Shown here in pieces: positions 25,297 to 36,259 of a DNA stretch of 64,000 bases. The stretch comes from CAWFGW01 sp963815495. Lineage in GTDB: Bacteria; Bacteroidota; Bacteroidia; Cytophagales; JAAEPT01. The first letter of the stretch is position 1. Each line of letters begins with the position of its first letter. The notes beneath the pieces were generated by a model. It was not told where the DNA came from and made no database searches. It saw only the letters and a program-made list of their open reading frames with translations. The stretch is from assembly GCA_963815495.1 (NCBI GenBank), contig CAWFGW010000002.1, positions 33,287 to 97,286 of the forward strand, read 5' to 3'. The position numbers and the translations under genes are program-made.

Positions 25297-27480
25297 TTAC
25301 TTCACAACTAATTTCTCTACTGTAATCCCTGCTGTTCCTTCAACACTAATGATGTAAATTCCAGCTTTCAAGGAATTAATTGTTAATTCAATTTCATTTG
25401 AGTGCATATCACTTTCATTTAAAACAATCCCTTGTGAGTTTAATATGGTAATATGAGTTGCGTGAATATCTTTCAATACTTTCACTTTTACTTTATGTGT
25501 TGCTGGGTTAGGGTATACCCATAAATCCGATTCAGCTGATAAAGAGGGTTTGTCTGATTTGGTGGAAGCAGTAATATCTGACCGATCCACAAATTTTGAT
25601 AACAGTCGAATATAACTCATTTGATAACCACAGCTATTTTCTGTCACCGACCAAGAGTTGAGCGGCCATGTATTATTGAAATCAAGATATGACTTTTGGT
25701 GAGGTTGATTTTTCGGAGGAGTTATTGACATGGAGGTACAGATTGCGTTGGCAAAACTACTACCACAATTCGATGGACAGCAGCCATCCCAATCATAACT
25801 TGAATTTGGGCCGCCAGAAAGAAAACCAGGTGCGGGTCCGTAGGTAGAAATACCAACTTCATCCCACAAAGATGAGCCATCGTGAAACCAGGTATGATAA
25901 ATTTGGTTGGCGCAATTGTCTCCACCCTTTCCATACATATTTGTTAAATAAGTCCTATTTAATGGGTTAACTCCATGGATGTAGTGAATATATTTTTGAG
26001 CTGCTTTTTCAGCAACTGTATTTAATGTAACATCAATATCGTATGTTATAATCGAATATAAATTAGAACCTTGGTTACCTTTTATCCCATTACTTCCCCA
26101 TGTATAGCTGTCTAAAAATGCCATATAAGGATCTACTTTGTTATTATAGGCAGGTAAATTAATTGGACTACCTTTTATGGAGTTTTTGTATTTAAGTTTG
26201 ATGTCATTTACAATAGTGTTAGTTGCTCCATCCAAGGTAGTGTAGTAAAGAAGTGTTTGTTGCTCTCTAGTTTGATATGGAAAAACATAGGACCACTCTA
26301 TCATATTGAATTTTTTGTAATTGTTGTCAAACAAAGTTTGATAAGAAGAAGTACCCGTTATTTCAAAAAGGTGCAAAGCCGCTCGCATCCTATAGCCAAA
26401 ACGCCCATAATCATTAGTTTCTTGTTGTCCACTTCCTACTCCCGAAGAGTTGTTTGCTGCATCATTGTTTTTCCAAAGTACACTTGGATTAGCTTCTGCC
26501 CACGTCCAAGCTTTTTCTGCAGCGACAGCACACTGGTTAGCAAGCGCATCTTGCCCCAAATTTTTAAATACTTTTGAAGCGTATGCATAGGTTCCTGCAG
26601 CTGCCCAAGTACAACTGCTATTTACTCCACCGTATACGCTTGGCCCAGTAGCAGAAGAAGGTGGTGTGGCGTGAGATAATCCTATTACAGCTACAAGACT
26701 TCCATCATCATTTTGCAGACGTAACAGATGCTCTAACCCCCATTTTGCTTCATCAATAATATCGGGTATGCCATTTCCTGATTCAGGCAAATTATAATCA
26801 TCTGTCCAAGCATTAGGGTTTTCCTCATATGCTTGCAACATTTCGTAAACATAATTAGAGGTCCAAGTGGTGTATTTGTTGTAATCACCAGCGTCATACC
26901 ATCCGCCACTCACATCTTTTTCCGTTGCAGCATTATTAGGAGCACTATAACTTCTTGCATTTTTGTCTTGAAGAGGTCCAATATGACTTGCTCCATCTTC
27001 CCATCCAGTTTCTGCAAAAGGGGCTTCTTTAGAATATCCTACGCGTTGATAAAAAAATGAACGAACCGCATGTTTTAATACATCATCATAAACATCATCG
27101 CGAATATCGAATTCAAACGAGCGTACATCATTTTCGATGTCAAGTACATAATAGCTACCTGCAGTTTCCACCGAGCTAAAATCAAACCACCAGGCATTAT
27201 CGCCCGAAGTAATATCTTCCTCACCTTCTTTCCAAATAACTGGTGTTGCAGTAAAAATTTGTTGATTATTTGTAGCATCTACCAGTGCATAGTTTTCTCC
27301 AGGTGTAAAAGATAAACTAGCATCATACCCTGTTTGAGGGTCACGAATAACAGCTATTTTTTCATCTTGAGGACGATAACCAAATTGATCAATTACAATA
27401 AAGTCAGATAAGGTTTGGGATAAACTTAGTTGGATTGTGCAAACCAATAAGCAGAGTAGGGCGTAGGTATGTTTCATCAT
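25297..27480 (-). CDS. Secreted glycoside hydrolase family 9 (endoglucanase type) with T9SS sorting domain
   Basis: 727 residues. Signal peptide (about 1-21), an N-terminal immunoglobulin-like CelD_N domain (about 25-125, D-Q-F-G-Y-R-P start), then the GH9 (alpha/alpha)6 domain: G-G-W-Y-D-A-G-D-Y-N-K-Y with the catalytic-base aspartates, the H-G-V-N-P-L-N-R-T-Y and P-G-F-L-S-G-G-P-N signature, and S-V-T-E-N-S with the probable acid Glu. The last about 75 residues are a T9SS type A sorting domain (W-V-Y-P-N-P-A-T). GH9 enzymes cleave beta-1,4-glucans such as cellulose or mixed-linkage glucan; the substrate here is inference. The protein should be exported across the outer membrane by the T9SS. 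Divergent from the SGNH gene, 85 bp apart. Confidence 0.93.
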   Translation of the reverse strand: MMKHTYALLCLLVCTIQLSLSQTLSDFIVIDQFGYRPQDEKIAVIRDPQTGYDASLSFTPGENYALVDATNNQQIFTATPVIWKEGEEDITSGDNAWWFDFSSVETAGSYYVLDIENDVRSFEFDIRDDVYDDVLKHAVRSFFYQRVGYSKEAPFAETGWEDGASHIGPLQDKNARSYSAPNNAATEKDVSGGWYDAGDYNKYTTWTSNYVYEMLQAYEENPNAWTDDYNLPESGNGIPDIIDEAKWGLEHLLRLQNDDGSLVAVIGLSHATPPSSATGPSVYGGVNSSCTWAAAGTYAYASKVFKNLGQDALANQCAVAAEKAWTWAEANPSVLWKNNDAANNSSGVGSGQQETNDYGRFGYRMRAALHLFEITGTSSYQTLFDNNYKKFNMIEWSYVFPYQTREQQTLLYYTTLDGATNTIVNDIKLKYKNSIKGSPINLPAYNNKVDPYMAFLDSYTWGSNGIKGNQGSNLYSIITYDIDVTLNTVAEKAAQKYIHYIHGVNPLNRTYLTNMYGKGGDNCANQIYHTWFHDGSSLWDEVGISTYGPAPGFLSGGPNSSYDWDGCCPSNCGSSFANAICTSMSITPPKNQPHQKSYLDFNNTWPLNSWSVTENSCGYQMSYIRLLSKFVDRSDITASTKSDKPSLSAESDLWVYPNPATHKVKVKVLKDIHATHITILNSQGIVLNESDMHSNEIELTINSLKAGIYIISVEGTAGITVEKLVVK

Positions 27481-27565
27481 TCTAAATGGACTAATCCCTA
27501 ATTTAAATAAAAAATTTCAATTTATAGTTAAACATATAGCTGATATTCAGGTTCGGTTAATTACT

Positions 27566-28492
27566 ATGATTAAATTAATAACTACCCTTCATACCTTCCT
27601 TTTAATGTTTGTAACCCAAGCACAGGTGCTTTCTATTGAGGAACCCGTCCGTTTTTTAGCACTTGGAGATTCATACACTATTGGTCAAAGTGTAAGTTAT
27701 AAGGATCGTTGGCCTATACAATTAGCAGACTCATTAGAGAAATTTGGTTATCAAGTTGATACGGTCGCTTTTATTGCAAGAACGGGTTGGAGAACTGATA
27801 ATTTAGCATTTGGAATCAATCAAGTTCAACCAGATTCTAATTATAATCTGGTCTCGCTTTTAATTGGAGTTAACAATCAATATCAAGGTGAACCAATTAC
27901 GCGCTATCATGACGAGTTTCCGGAATTATTAAAACGTGCAATCGCTTTTGCTGGTGGATTGAAAGAACGTGTTTTTGTTGTATCAATTCCTGATTATATG
28001 TATACGCCAACACGAAATTTTTTTCCAAACCCCGATGCAGTTTCCACGAAAATCAATGAGTATAACCGTATAGCTGAAGCCTATTGTGATACATTTGAGG
28101 TGAAGTATTTTAACATTACGCCAATTTCTAGAAAAGGACTTATGGAACCTGATTTAGTAGCCAGTGATGGTTTGCACCCAAGTGGAAAACAATACAGACG
28201 TTGGGTAGACCATATTGTTTCTCAGGGCATAGTAACGTCCAATCTTGTATTTGAAGCAAAAAAAAACAAAGTATTTTACCCAAACCCAGCAATTGATAGC
28301 ATAATCATAGATGAACAGATTGTTAGTTGGGAGATAACCAGTTTAAGTGGGAAAGTGATTTTAAAAGGAAAAGAGAAACAAATAGAGCTAAAAAAAATAA
28401 CCTCGGGAAATTATCTGTTCCGAGGTTATACAAATGATTCGACTAAAGTTTTTATTGAAAAACTTTTAATTAGAATGCCAGCGTCATATTAA
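27566..28492 (+). CDS. Secreted SGNH/GDSL hydrolase with T9SS sorting domain
   Basis: 308 residues. Signal peptide (about 1-20), then an SGNH esterase domain: block I A-L-G-D-S-Y-T-I-G-Q with the nucleophile Ser, the Gly in T-G-W-R-T-D-N, Asn in L-I-G-V-N-N-Q-Y, and block V S-D-G-L-H-P-S with the Asp-His pair. The last about 65 residues form a T9SS type A sorting domain (F-Y-P-N-P-A-I-D). Family members remove acyl groups from carbohydrates or lipids. Placed divergently from the GH9 gene, it could deacetylate a polysaccharide that the GH9 enzyme cuts, which is inference. Its 3' end overlaps the convergent DUF5723 gene by 23 bp. Confidence 0.9.
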   Translation: MIKLITTLHTFLLMFVTQAQVLSIEEPVRFLALGDSYTIGQSVSYKDRWPIQLADSLEKFGYQVDTVAFIARTGWRTDNLAFGINQVQPDSNYNLVSLLIGVNNQYQGEPITRYHDEFPELLKRAIAFAGGLKERVFVVSIPDYMYTPTRNFFPNPDAVSTKINEYNRIAEAYCDTFEVKYFNITPISRKGLMEPDLVASDGLHPSGKQYRRWVDHIVSQGIVTSNLVFEAKKNKVFYPNPAIDSIIIDEQIVSWEITSLSGKVILKGKEKQIELKKITSGNYLFRGYTNDSTKVFIEKLLIRMPASY

Positions 28493-29846
28493 AATTGAGA
28501 TCTGCGCCAGTACCGAAACTTCTAATTAGCGGAGTTATATTTCCTGAACCTATTCCCACACGAAGAGGTCCCGTTTTAACCGCAATAAAAGCTCCAAACT
28601 CCATTTTGTTATAACCGAATGCTCCAATGTTAGTCCCTACTTCAAAGACATCATTTAAATTGAATGTATATGATCCTGCAATGTAAGTTCTTTTAATCGC
28701 GTTGCCTCTATCTCTAAATCCTTGGGTAAGATTTAAACCAAGCATGTGCTTGTAATACGTGTGACCTTTCGAATTTTCACTAGGTATTCGATAAGAAAGA
28801 TGTATTCTCATTCGGGTAGGATAGGCAATGGAAAACTCTTGTCCTTCATATTCATTTCCATCCTTTAGTTCTTTTTCTATAGCTTTTAATACAGAGTCTA
28901 CTGGTAAATTGTTTTCATCGATGATATCATCAAGGTAAATGCCCTCATACCGAAAAACGCCTTGTTTCTTATAAGTTAAATTATCTTCTCCTTTAAAAGT
29001 GACACTTCCGATATCTAAAAGGTTGATGTTACCATGCCAACGATCATTAAATGCTGCGGATACACCGAGGTCTGCTCCATAGCCATTGCCCTTTCCTTTA
29101 GTTGGAGAAAAGGTATAATCATTATCATTTCTAAAATCAAAACTTGAGTTTAGTTCGTAATTGTAGTTGAAATCTAAATATTTACCCTGTGGCGCAGTGT
29201 AAAGTGAAAATTCACCTTTCGCTGCATTAATAGCCTCTATGCCTTTTATATACTTTAGTCTTGCTCCAACTCTAAACTTCCAGCTGTTCGATTCAATAGG
29301 CAAGGGAAGTGCAAATGATAAAGTATGTTCTCTGCTATATAAAAAACTTCCTCCTAAGGAAAGATCTATCGTTTCATTTTCATATTGTTTATTCCCATTA
29401 ATCATCAAATCAAATACACTATTTGGAAAAATCAAGTTGGTTTCTACGCGGTCAGCTAAACCGAACCCAACAGTAATAATTTCATCTCCATCACTATTGG
29501 TGAATTTATACATCATATTAAGGTAATCGACAGTAGCACCAGCACCCATACGAGTTTTATTCCCCATTTTATTTAAAACCCCGTTTAACTCATCGTTAGT
29601 AAGATAGTTTCCATTAAGATGGTCGGTGAACTGATTTACTGATGCTACATCTAAACTTGTATTAGCAAACCAAGCATAGGCATTGATGAGGGCAATCTCA
29701 AATTTTTCATGATCCTCACCAAGGTTACCTGGTTCATATCGAGAGGCGCTTAATGTAAAAAATGAACTATAACTTGTGGGTGAATCTACTTGTGCAAAGA
29801 CAGTAGCAGTAGTCGACAGCACTAAGATGGTTATTAATTTTTTCAT
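28470..29846 (-). CDS. DUF5723 family outer-membrane protein
   Basis: A 458-residue predicted beta-barrel with a signal peptide (M-K-K-L-I-T-I-L-V-L-S-T-T-A-T-V-F-A-Q). Matches the Bacteroidota DUF5723 family by the central block R-V-G-A-R-L-K-Y-I-K-G-I-E and Y-T-A-P-Q-G-K-Y-L-D-F-N-Y, followed by D-L-G-V-S-A-A-F-N-D-R-W. It ends in a strand with aromatic C-terminus F-N-M-T-L-A-F. It lies 11 bp after the lipoprotein gene and is paralogous to the protein at 10291-11520. It should sit in the outer membrane; function unknown. Confidence 0.82.
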   Translation of the reverse strand: MKKLITILVLSTTATVFAQVDSPTSYSSFFTLSASRYEPGNLGEDHEKFEIALINAYAWFANTSLDVASVNQFTDHLNGNYLTNDELNGVLNKMGNKTRMGAGATVDYLNMMYKFTNSDGDEIITVGFGLADRVETNLIFPNSVFDLMINGNKQYENETIDLSLGGSFLYSREHTLSFALPLPIESNSWKFRVGARLKYIKGIEAINAAKGEFSLYTAPQGKYLDFNYNYELNSSFDFRNDNDYTFSPTKGKGNGYGADLGVSAAFNDRWHGNINLLDIGSVTFKGEDNLTYKKQGVFRYEGIYLDDIIDENNLPVDSVLKAIEKELKDGNEYEGQEFSIAYPTRMRIHLSYRIPSENSKGHTYYKHMLGLNLTQGFRDRGNAIKRTYIAGSYTFNLNDVFEVGTNIGAFGYNKMEFGAFIAVKTGPLRVGIGSGNITPLIRSFGTGADLNFNMTLAF

Positions 29847-29857
29847 TGCTGGTAAAC

Positions 29858-30937
29858 TTATTGAGCGTTTGAAGGGTCTATTTTGATATCTGCAGTAATC
29901 AACAAGTCAATGGTAGTTACTTCATTTAAAATAACTGTCTCAGGTGTGGGTGGAGTTAATAGCTCTACCATTACACGCATTTTTTTCACAGCGTTAAGGT
30001 TTCTGATGTCTTCAACCTTTATAAAATTTAATTTTTCAGTAGTTGTTTCACCTACTACATTACCGTTAGGATCTAATGGGGCATGATTTAAGAATAAACT
30101 GGAGTCACCAAAAACGCTAAATATAAAATTCTCGTTTTCATCAAGTAACTCTAATCGTAAGTCGAATCCAGCAGGGTATTTATTGGTAAGAAAAATTGAT
30201 AGACTTCCAGAGTAAGCGCTTGTATCTTCTGGATTAGGGATGTTAATATTAAAAAGATGGACTGCGGTGTCTTTATAGGAGACATTGTTTTTTAGTTCTG
30301 CTTTATCAATGTCTACAACTTTTACGTTCAGGTTTACTACGAAATCTTCTCCAGTAAATGTAACATTATTACCTTCTTCTAAATGTAAGTCATCTACAAA
30401 AAACTCTAAGGTTGATTCAACCGTGTCTTTACTACTAATAAAATCAAATCGATATTCTTCCCCAGGTGAAACTTTAGTTCCAGTAGGTATTTGATGGCTA
30501 AATAAAATGTTACTGGGATTGGCGCTATCTCGTAAAACAAATCGTGTGTTGGGTAATATAGAAACAGGAAAAGTGTTTTTAAAAGTTAAAGTCGCATTAA
30601 CTGTGTCTAAGAAAATACGTTCAGCAATGTCAAAAATGTTAAGGTATTGGCTTGGTAGAGGGTCACTGAACGTCATTTCAGGGGTAAAAGGAACTGTTGT
30701 GCCAGGTGTAATTGTTACTGGCGATTCATTTGCAATTTCGGAAAAGGGAATTACATACTTAGAATTTTGATTTAATAGTTTGTCAAAATCATATACATCT
30801 ATTTCTGTTTTCAAGGCAGGCGCCAAGATATTAGGACGTAAACCTAAGTCAGCTAAATCATCTAAATTTTCACAGGAAGTGATTATTGTCAATCCTATTA
30901 AAAATCCAAAAATGGACAATAATGTTGCATTTTTCAT
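29858..30937 (-). CDS. Lipoprotein of unknown function, partner of the DUF5723 protein
   Basis: A 359-residue lipoprotein (signal ending I-I-T-S-C, Cys22) that is all-beta by pattern, with about three immunoglobulin-like segments. Shared features with the 694-residue lipoprotein at 8206-10290: a proline-rich N-terminal region, a segment Y-L-N-I-F-D-I-A-E-R followed by a beta-sandwich with T-F-K-N-T-F-P-V-S (compare R-L-D-N-Q-L-P-L-D), and a C-terminal F-L-T-N-K-Y-P-A-G-F-D-L-R-L (compare V-Q-N-E-F-P-L-D-A-R-L). It is about half the length, as if it lacked the extra repeats. First gene of the two-gene unit. Confidence 0.75.
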   Translation of the reverse strand: MKNATLLSIFGFLIGLTIITSCENLDDLADLGLRPNILAPALKTEIDVYDFDKLLNQNSKYVIPFSEIANESPVTITPGTTVPFTPEMTFSDPLPSQYLNIFDIAERIFLDTVNATLTFKNTFPVSILPNTRFVLRDSANPSNILFSHQIPTGTKVSPGEEYRFDFISSKDTVESTLEFFVDDLHLEEGNNVTFTGEDFVVNLNVKVVDIDKAELKNNVSYKDTAVHLFNINIPNPEDTSAYSGSLSIFLTNKYPAGFDLRLELLDENENFIFSVFGDSSLFLNHAPLDPNGNVVGETTTEKLNFIKVEDIRNLNAVKKMRVMVELLTPPTPETVILNEVTTIDLLITADIKIDPSNAQ

Positions 30938-30991
30938 AATGTTGGTTGTTTCAGATAGTTAAAAATTGTCTTTTTTCTGTTGAAAAGCAAA

Positions 30992-31735
30992 TTACAAGTT
31001 TTTAAAGCTTTTTTGATACAAGGGGTGGTGTTGCATGTATTGAAAAATTGAAGCGCCATTCATATAATATTTATCAATCCAATCAATATTTTCTCTAGTC
31101 ATATCTGGTAGCGACCTAGAAAAAATTGCGTAATCGTATAATTGCCACCCGAGGCCATGATCTATAGCCCGTTTATCAGTGTCTTTTTCAAAGTTTGCTC
31201 GGTATTTTTTGTTAATATAATTAAAGCCTACACCAATCATATCACCAATTTTTTTATCAAGATAGTACGCTGTATGGCCAAGTTCATGTCCAATAATTCC
31301 TACCTGAGCATTAAATGAAAGATTTTTAAGTAAAATAGTTTCCATATCATCATTGCTATGGTCACTTATAATCACTAAGTACTCCCAGTTTTTTTTTCGT
31401 TTGAACATGCTAGTAATATTTGGGCGGGAAACCAACGGAATAAAGGTTTCCTTCAGTACAAACCTTATTTTAACCTCTTTTAATTCAGGGTAATGAGAGA
31501 GAGCAACCAGTGTTGCAATTTCAAAACCCTTAGGTAAAATTTTGTTTTGACCAAATTCCTTCGTCAAGGAATCTATTTGCTGTTCAAAATCTTCTTTATA
31601 ATATATTTTAGATGAGTTTTGAGAATACAGTTTGGTAGATGTGGTAATTATAAAAAGTAAAATTATAATTTGTCGTAGGATTGATATTTTCCTTGAAAGT
31701 GGATGAAAGGCACAAGTCCTCTTATACAAAGCCAT
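30992..31735 (-). CDS. Putative secreted zinc metallopeptidase (HExxH), unknown family
   Basis: About 247 residues from the ATG at 31735. After a hydrophobic signal-like stretch (Q-I-I-I-L-L-F-I-I-T-T) comes a domain with I-G-H-E-L-G-H-T-A-Y-Y, an HExxH zinc site, followed about 35 residues later by E-K-D-T-D-K-R-A-I-D-H, in the place of the M48-type third ligand region. This suggests a zincin, though no named family was recognised. The start is uncertain: an ATG at 31798 adds 21 residues, and even the shorter version overlaps the end of the MATE gene by 73 bp in another frame, which is unusually long; a non-ATG start further down is possible. Confidence 0.6.
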   Translation of the reverse strand: MALYKRTCAFHPLSRKISILRQIIILLFIITTSTKLYSQNSSKIYYKEDFEQQIDSLTKEFGQNKILPKGFEIATLVALSHYPELKEVKIRFVLKETFIPLVSRPNITSMFKRKKNWEYLVIISDHSNDDMETILLKNLSFNAQVGIIGHELGHTAYYLDKKIGDMIGVGFNYINKKYRANFEKDTDKRAIDHGLGWQLYDYAIFSRSLPDMTRENIDWIDKYYMNGASIFQYMQHHPLYQKSFKNL

Positions 31736-32979
31736 AATAAAATGCTGAGCCATATCCCATCTAATGTTAAACCTAAGTTGTTGAGGAAATATAAGCATGG
31801 TACAAAGATAAAGAAAGTGCTGATTAAGAGTAAATTTCTTAAAAAATAAGCTTTTCCAAGCCCTATATATATACCATCAAATGTAAATGCTAATGAGCCT
31901 AAAGGGAATGTTAACAATACAATGTATAATGACCCACCTAAAAGCTGTTCAACTCGGACATTATCTGTAAACACACCAATCCATGGTGTAGCAAAAAACA
32001 ATAAGATTGCTAGAGCAAGTGAAAGTAAGAAGTTGATTTTGCAAATTTTCATGCCTAGTCGATAAAGAAGTCCAAACCGTTTTTGTCCTTTTATTTTTCC
32101 TGATAATGCCATTGCAGCATTTGAATAGCCATCTATAAAATAACTTTGAAATATCCATATCCAAAAGAGTATAGTATGTGCTGCCATATATTGATCGCCA
32201 TATTTTGTCGCAAATTTATTGGTTAAAATGAATACAGCATTTAATGCTATTGCTCGGATTAATAAATCAACACTCATGTAAAATAAACTTCCAATTGATT
32301 TATCGATGAAGTCAGTTTTTCCTACAGAAAATTTAAAGTTTTTCAGAAAGAAATATAGTGCAATTAAAAACATCGTTACCTGTGAGATTAGTGAAGCTAA
32401 AGCAACTCCGCTTACCCCCAGAGCAGGGATAAATGCTAAGCCTTTAATGAATAATATATCAAGAACTATATTTAATAAACCACCCATCAGCGTTATTCTC
32501 ATAGCCCAATGTGTGTTTTGAAAACCTTTAAAAGCTCCAAAAAGTGAAAGTGTAGCTAATGTAAAAGGGATGGCAACAGACCGAATCCTGAAATAAGTGA
32601 GACTATTTTCAAGTGTAATTCCTTCTGCATTTTGGAATTTGAAAATCCATGGTGCTAAAACGTTTGAAATTATTACGATAATGATTCCTAATAGGAAGCT
32701 AATTAATAGGGATTTTGAAGTTATACTATTTAGCGTTTCTTTCTCACCAGCACCATATAACTGCGATACGATTGAAGTAGTTGAGTTTCTGATGGATGAA
32801 AAAATCCAAATAAACAAGACAATCGTGTAAGAGCCTATACCAACACCAGCAATTGCATGATAGTCAAGATTATTTCCAACAAGAGCAACATCAGTGAGGG
32901 AAATAATGGGTTCAATGAGACCTGAAATTATTGCTGGTATGGCTAAAGCATTTATATCTTTGTTTGAAACGTTAATCAT
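31663..32979 (-). CDS. MATE family efflux transporter
   Basis: 438 residues with 12 predicted membrane helices, starting M-I-N-V-S-N-K-D-I-N-A-L-A-I-P-A; an ATG 66 bp upstream (33045) would add an unlikely N-terminus and run into the lpxH gene. Family signatures: the first helix A-I-P-A-I-I-S-G-L-I-E-P-I-I-S-L-T-D-V-A-L-V-G, S-I-V-S-Q-L-Y-G-A-G-E in the N-terminal half, and L-G-V-S-G-V-A-L-A-S at the end of the N-terminal bundle. DinF-like MATE exporters use a Na+ or H+ gradient to expel organic cations. Substrate not predictable. Located between lpxH and the HExxH gene on the same strand. Confidence 0.9.
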   Translation of the reverse strand: MINVSNKDINALAIPAIISGLIEPIISLTDVALVGNNLDYHAIAGVGIGSYTIVLFIWIFSSIRNSTTSIVSQLYGAGEKETLNSITSKSLLISFLLGIIIVIISNVLAPWIFKFQNAEGITLENSLTYFRIRSVAIPFTLATLSLFGAFKGFQNTHWAMRITLMGGLLNIVLDILFIKGLAFIPALGVSGVALASLISQVTMFLIALYFFLKNFKFSVGKTDFIDKSIGSLFYMSVDLLIRAIALNAVFILTNKFATKYGDQYMAAHTILFWIWIFQSYFIDGYSNAAMALSGKIKGQKRFGLLYRLGMKICKINFLLSLALAILLFFATPWIGVFTDNVRVEQLLGGSLYIVLLTFPLGSLAFTFDGIYIGLGKAYFLRNLLLISTFFIFVPCLYFLNNLGLTLDGIWLSILLWLCIRGLVPFIHFQGKYQSYDKL

Positions 32980-33004
32980 AGCGTTGTAGCCTTTAAAAGT
33001 TTGA

Positions 33005-33799
33005 TTATATATTTTTTTCGGTAAAAAAATCACCACATGGTTCAAATGATTTTAGCTCAAGCTTTTTGTCTGAAAATTCACCATAAAAGCTATAGTTGAC
33101 CCATTCACCCAGATTAATGTAATAACTGTTTTCACCAACGGGTAAGCAGAGAGGTAAGTGTCTGTGTCCCATAATAAAATAATCATAATGTTCCTTTAGG
33201 ATTTCTTTTTTGCAAAAATCCCACAGATGTTCTTTCTCTCCTAAAAACACTTCGTCAGCTTTACTGTTTCGTAATCTACTGCTGTTAGAATTGTAATTGG
33301 CAAAGCCAACAGCCGCATTAGGGTGTAGACGAGCGAATAACCATTGGCAAACTTTACTAGTAAAAAATTTTCTTACAAAGCGATAAAGTTTATCATGCGA
33401 GCCTAAACCATCACCATGATGAATAAATATTTTAACCCCATTGCAGGTTATTGTTTGTGGGTCTTGAAAGATTGTTGCGCTTATTTCTTTTTCGAAATAA
33501 TCAAACAACCACATATCATGATTTCCACGAAACATATAGATTTTGATACCTGAATCAGCTAATTCAGCTAACTTTCCTTGAATACGGATAAAACCTTTTG
33601 GGATTACATGTTTGTACTCAAACCAAAAATCAAACACATCGCCAACTAAAAAAAGGGCTTGACAATCTTTTTTGATTGTGTCAAGCCACTTTGTTATTTT
33701 CTTTTCTCTTGCTAGACTTTTCTCATAAGTAGGTATACCTAAATGAAAATCAGAAGCAAAGTATAGTTTCTTTCCTTCCTTTAGAGAAATATTAATCAT
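33005..33799 (-). CDS. lpxH: UDP-2,3-diacylglucosamine diphosphatase (LpxH-type)
   Basis: A 264-residue calcineurin-like phosphoesterase acting in lipid A synthesis: it splits UDP-2,3-diacylglucosamine to lipid X and UMP at the inner face of the inner membrane. Metal-binding motifs in order: F-A-S-D-F-H-L-G, V-G-D-V-F-D-F-W-F-E, F-R-G-N-H-D-M-W, I-H-H-G-D-G-L, I-M-G-H-R-H. The length agrees with Bacteroidota LpxH. Together with the glycosyltransferases further right, it marks a lipopolysaccharide-making cell. It begins 5 bp after the end of ftsH on the minus strand. Confidence 0.9.
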   Translation of the reverse strand: MINISLKEGKKLYFASDFHLGIPTYEKSLAREKKITKWLDTIKKDCQALFLVGDVFDFWFEYKHVIPKGFIRIQGKLAELADSGIKIYMFRGNHDMWLFDYFEKEISATIFQDPQTITCNGVKIFIHHGDGLGSHDKLYRFVRKFFTSKVCQWLFARLHPNAAVGFANYNSNSSRLRNSKADEVFLGEKEHLWDFCKKEILKEHYDYFIMGHRHLPLCLPVGENSYYINLGEWVNYSFYGEFSDKKLELKSFEPCGDFFTEKNI

Positions 33800-33804
33800 T
33801 GAAT

Positions 33805-35829
<2,025 letters not shown>

Positions 35830-35830
35830 T

Positions 35831-36211
35831 CTATTCTTCGTCCTTAATGTGTGTTATTTTTGCATCACCCCATAAACCCTCAAGATTATAGAAGCTTCTA
35901 ATGTCTTTTTTAAATAAATGTACTACGACATCACCGTAGTCCAACAAAATCCATTCCTTATTAGTTCTGCCTTCACTTTGCCATGGTTTTTCACCACTTT
36001 CGTCAGCAACTACTTTATCAACTGAGTTATGTATTGCAGAAAGTTGTGTGTCAGAGTTCGCTGAAGCGATTACAAAAAAGTTAGTAACTGCACCATGAAC
36101 TTTTTGTAAGTCCATAACAGTAATGTTTTTTCCTTTCTTTTCTTGTATACCTTTTACTACAAGATTTGCTAAGTCTTTTGAACTGTTTTTTTTCTTCGCC
36201 TCGTTCTTCAT
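35831..36211 (-). CDS. rsfS: Ribosomal silencing factor
   Basis: A 126-residue RsfS (Iojap/YbeB) protein that binds ribosomal protein uL14 (L14) and blocks subunit joining when nutrients are low. Motifs: N-L-V-V-K-G-I-Q-E-K-K-G near the start, V-T-N-F-F-V-I-A-S-A-N-S-D-T-Q, and W-I-L-L-D-Y-G-D-V-V-V-H-L-F (about 87-100). First gene of the rsfS-ftsH unit and divergent from birA. This gene order (birA, rsfS, ftsH) is common in Bacteroidota. The gene is intact, which places the left boundary of the frameshifted region to its right. Confidence 0.95.
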   Translation of the reverse strand: MKNEAKKKNSSKDLANLVVKGIQEKKGKNITVMDLQKVHGAVTNFFVIASANSDTQLSAIHNSVDKVVADESGEKPWQSEGRTNKEWILLDYGDVVVHLFKKDIRSFYNLEGLWGDAKITHIKDEE

Positions 36212-36259
36212 TTAATAACTATCTTAGCAGGTAAAACTACAAAATTGTTTCACAAGTTG

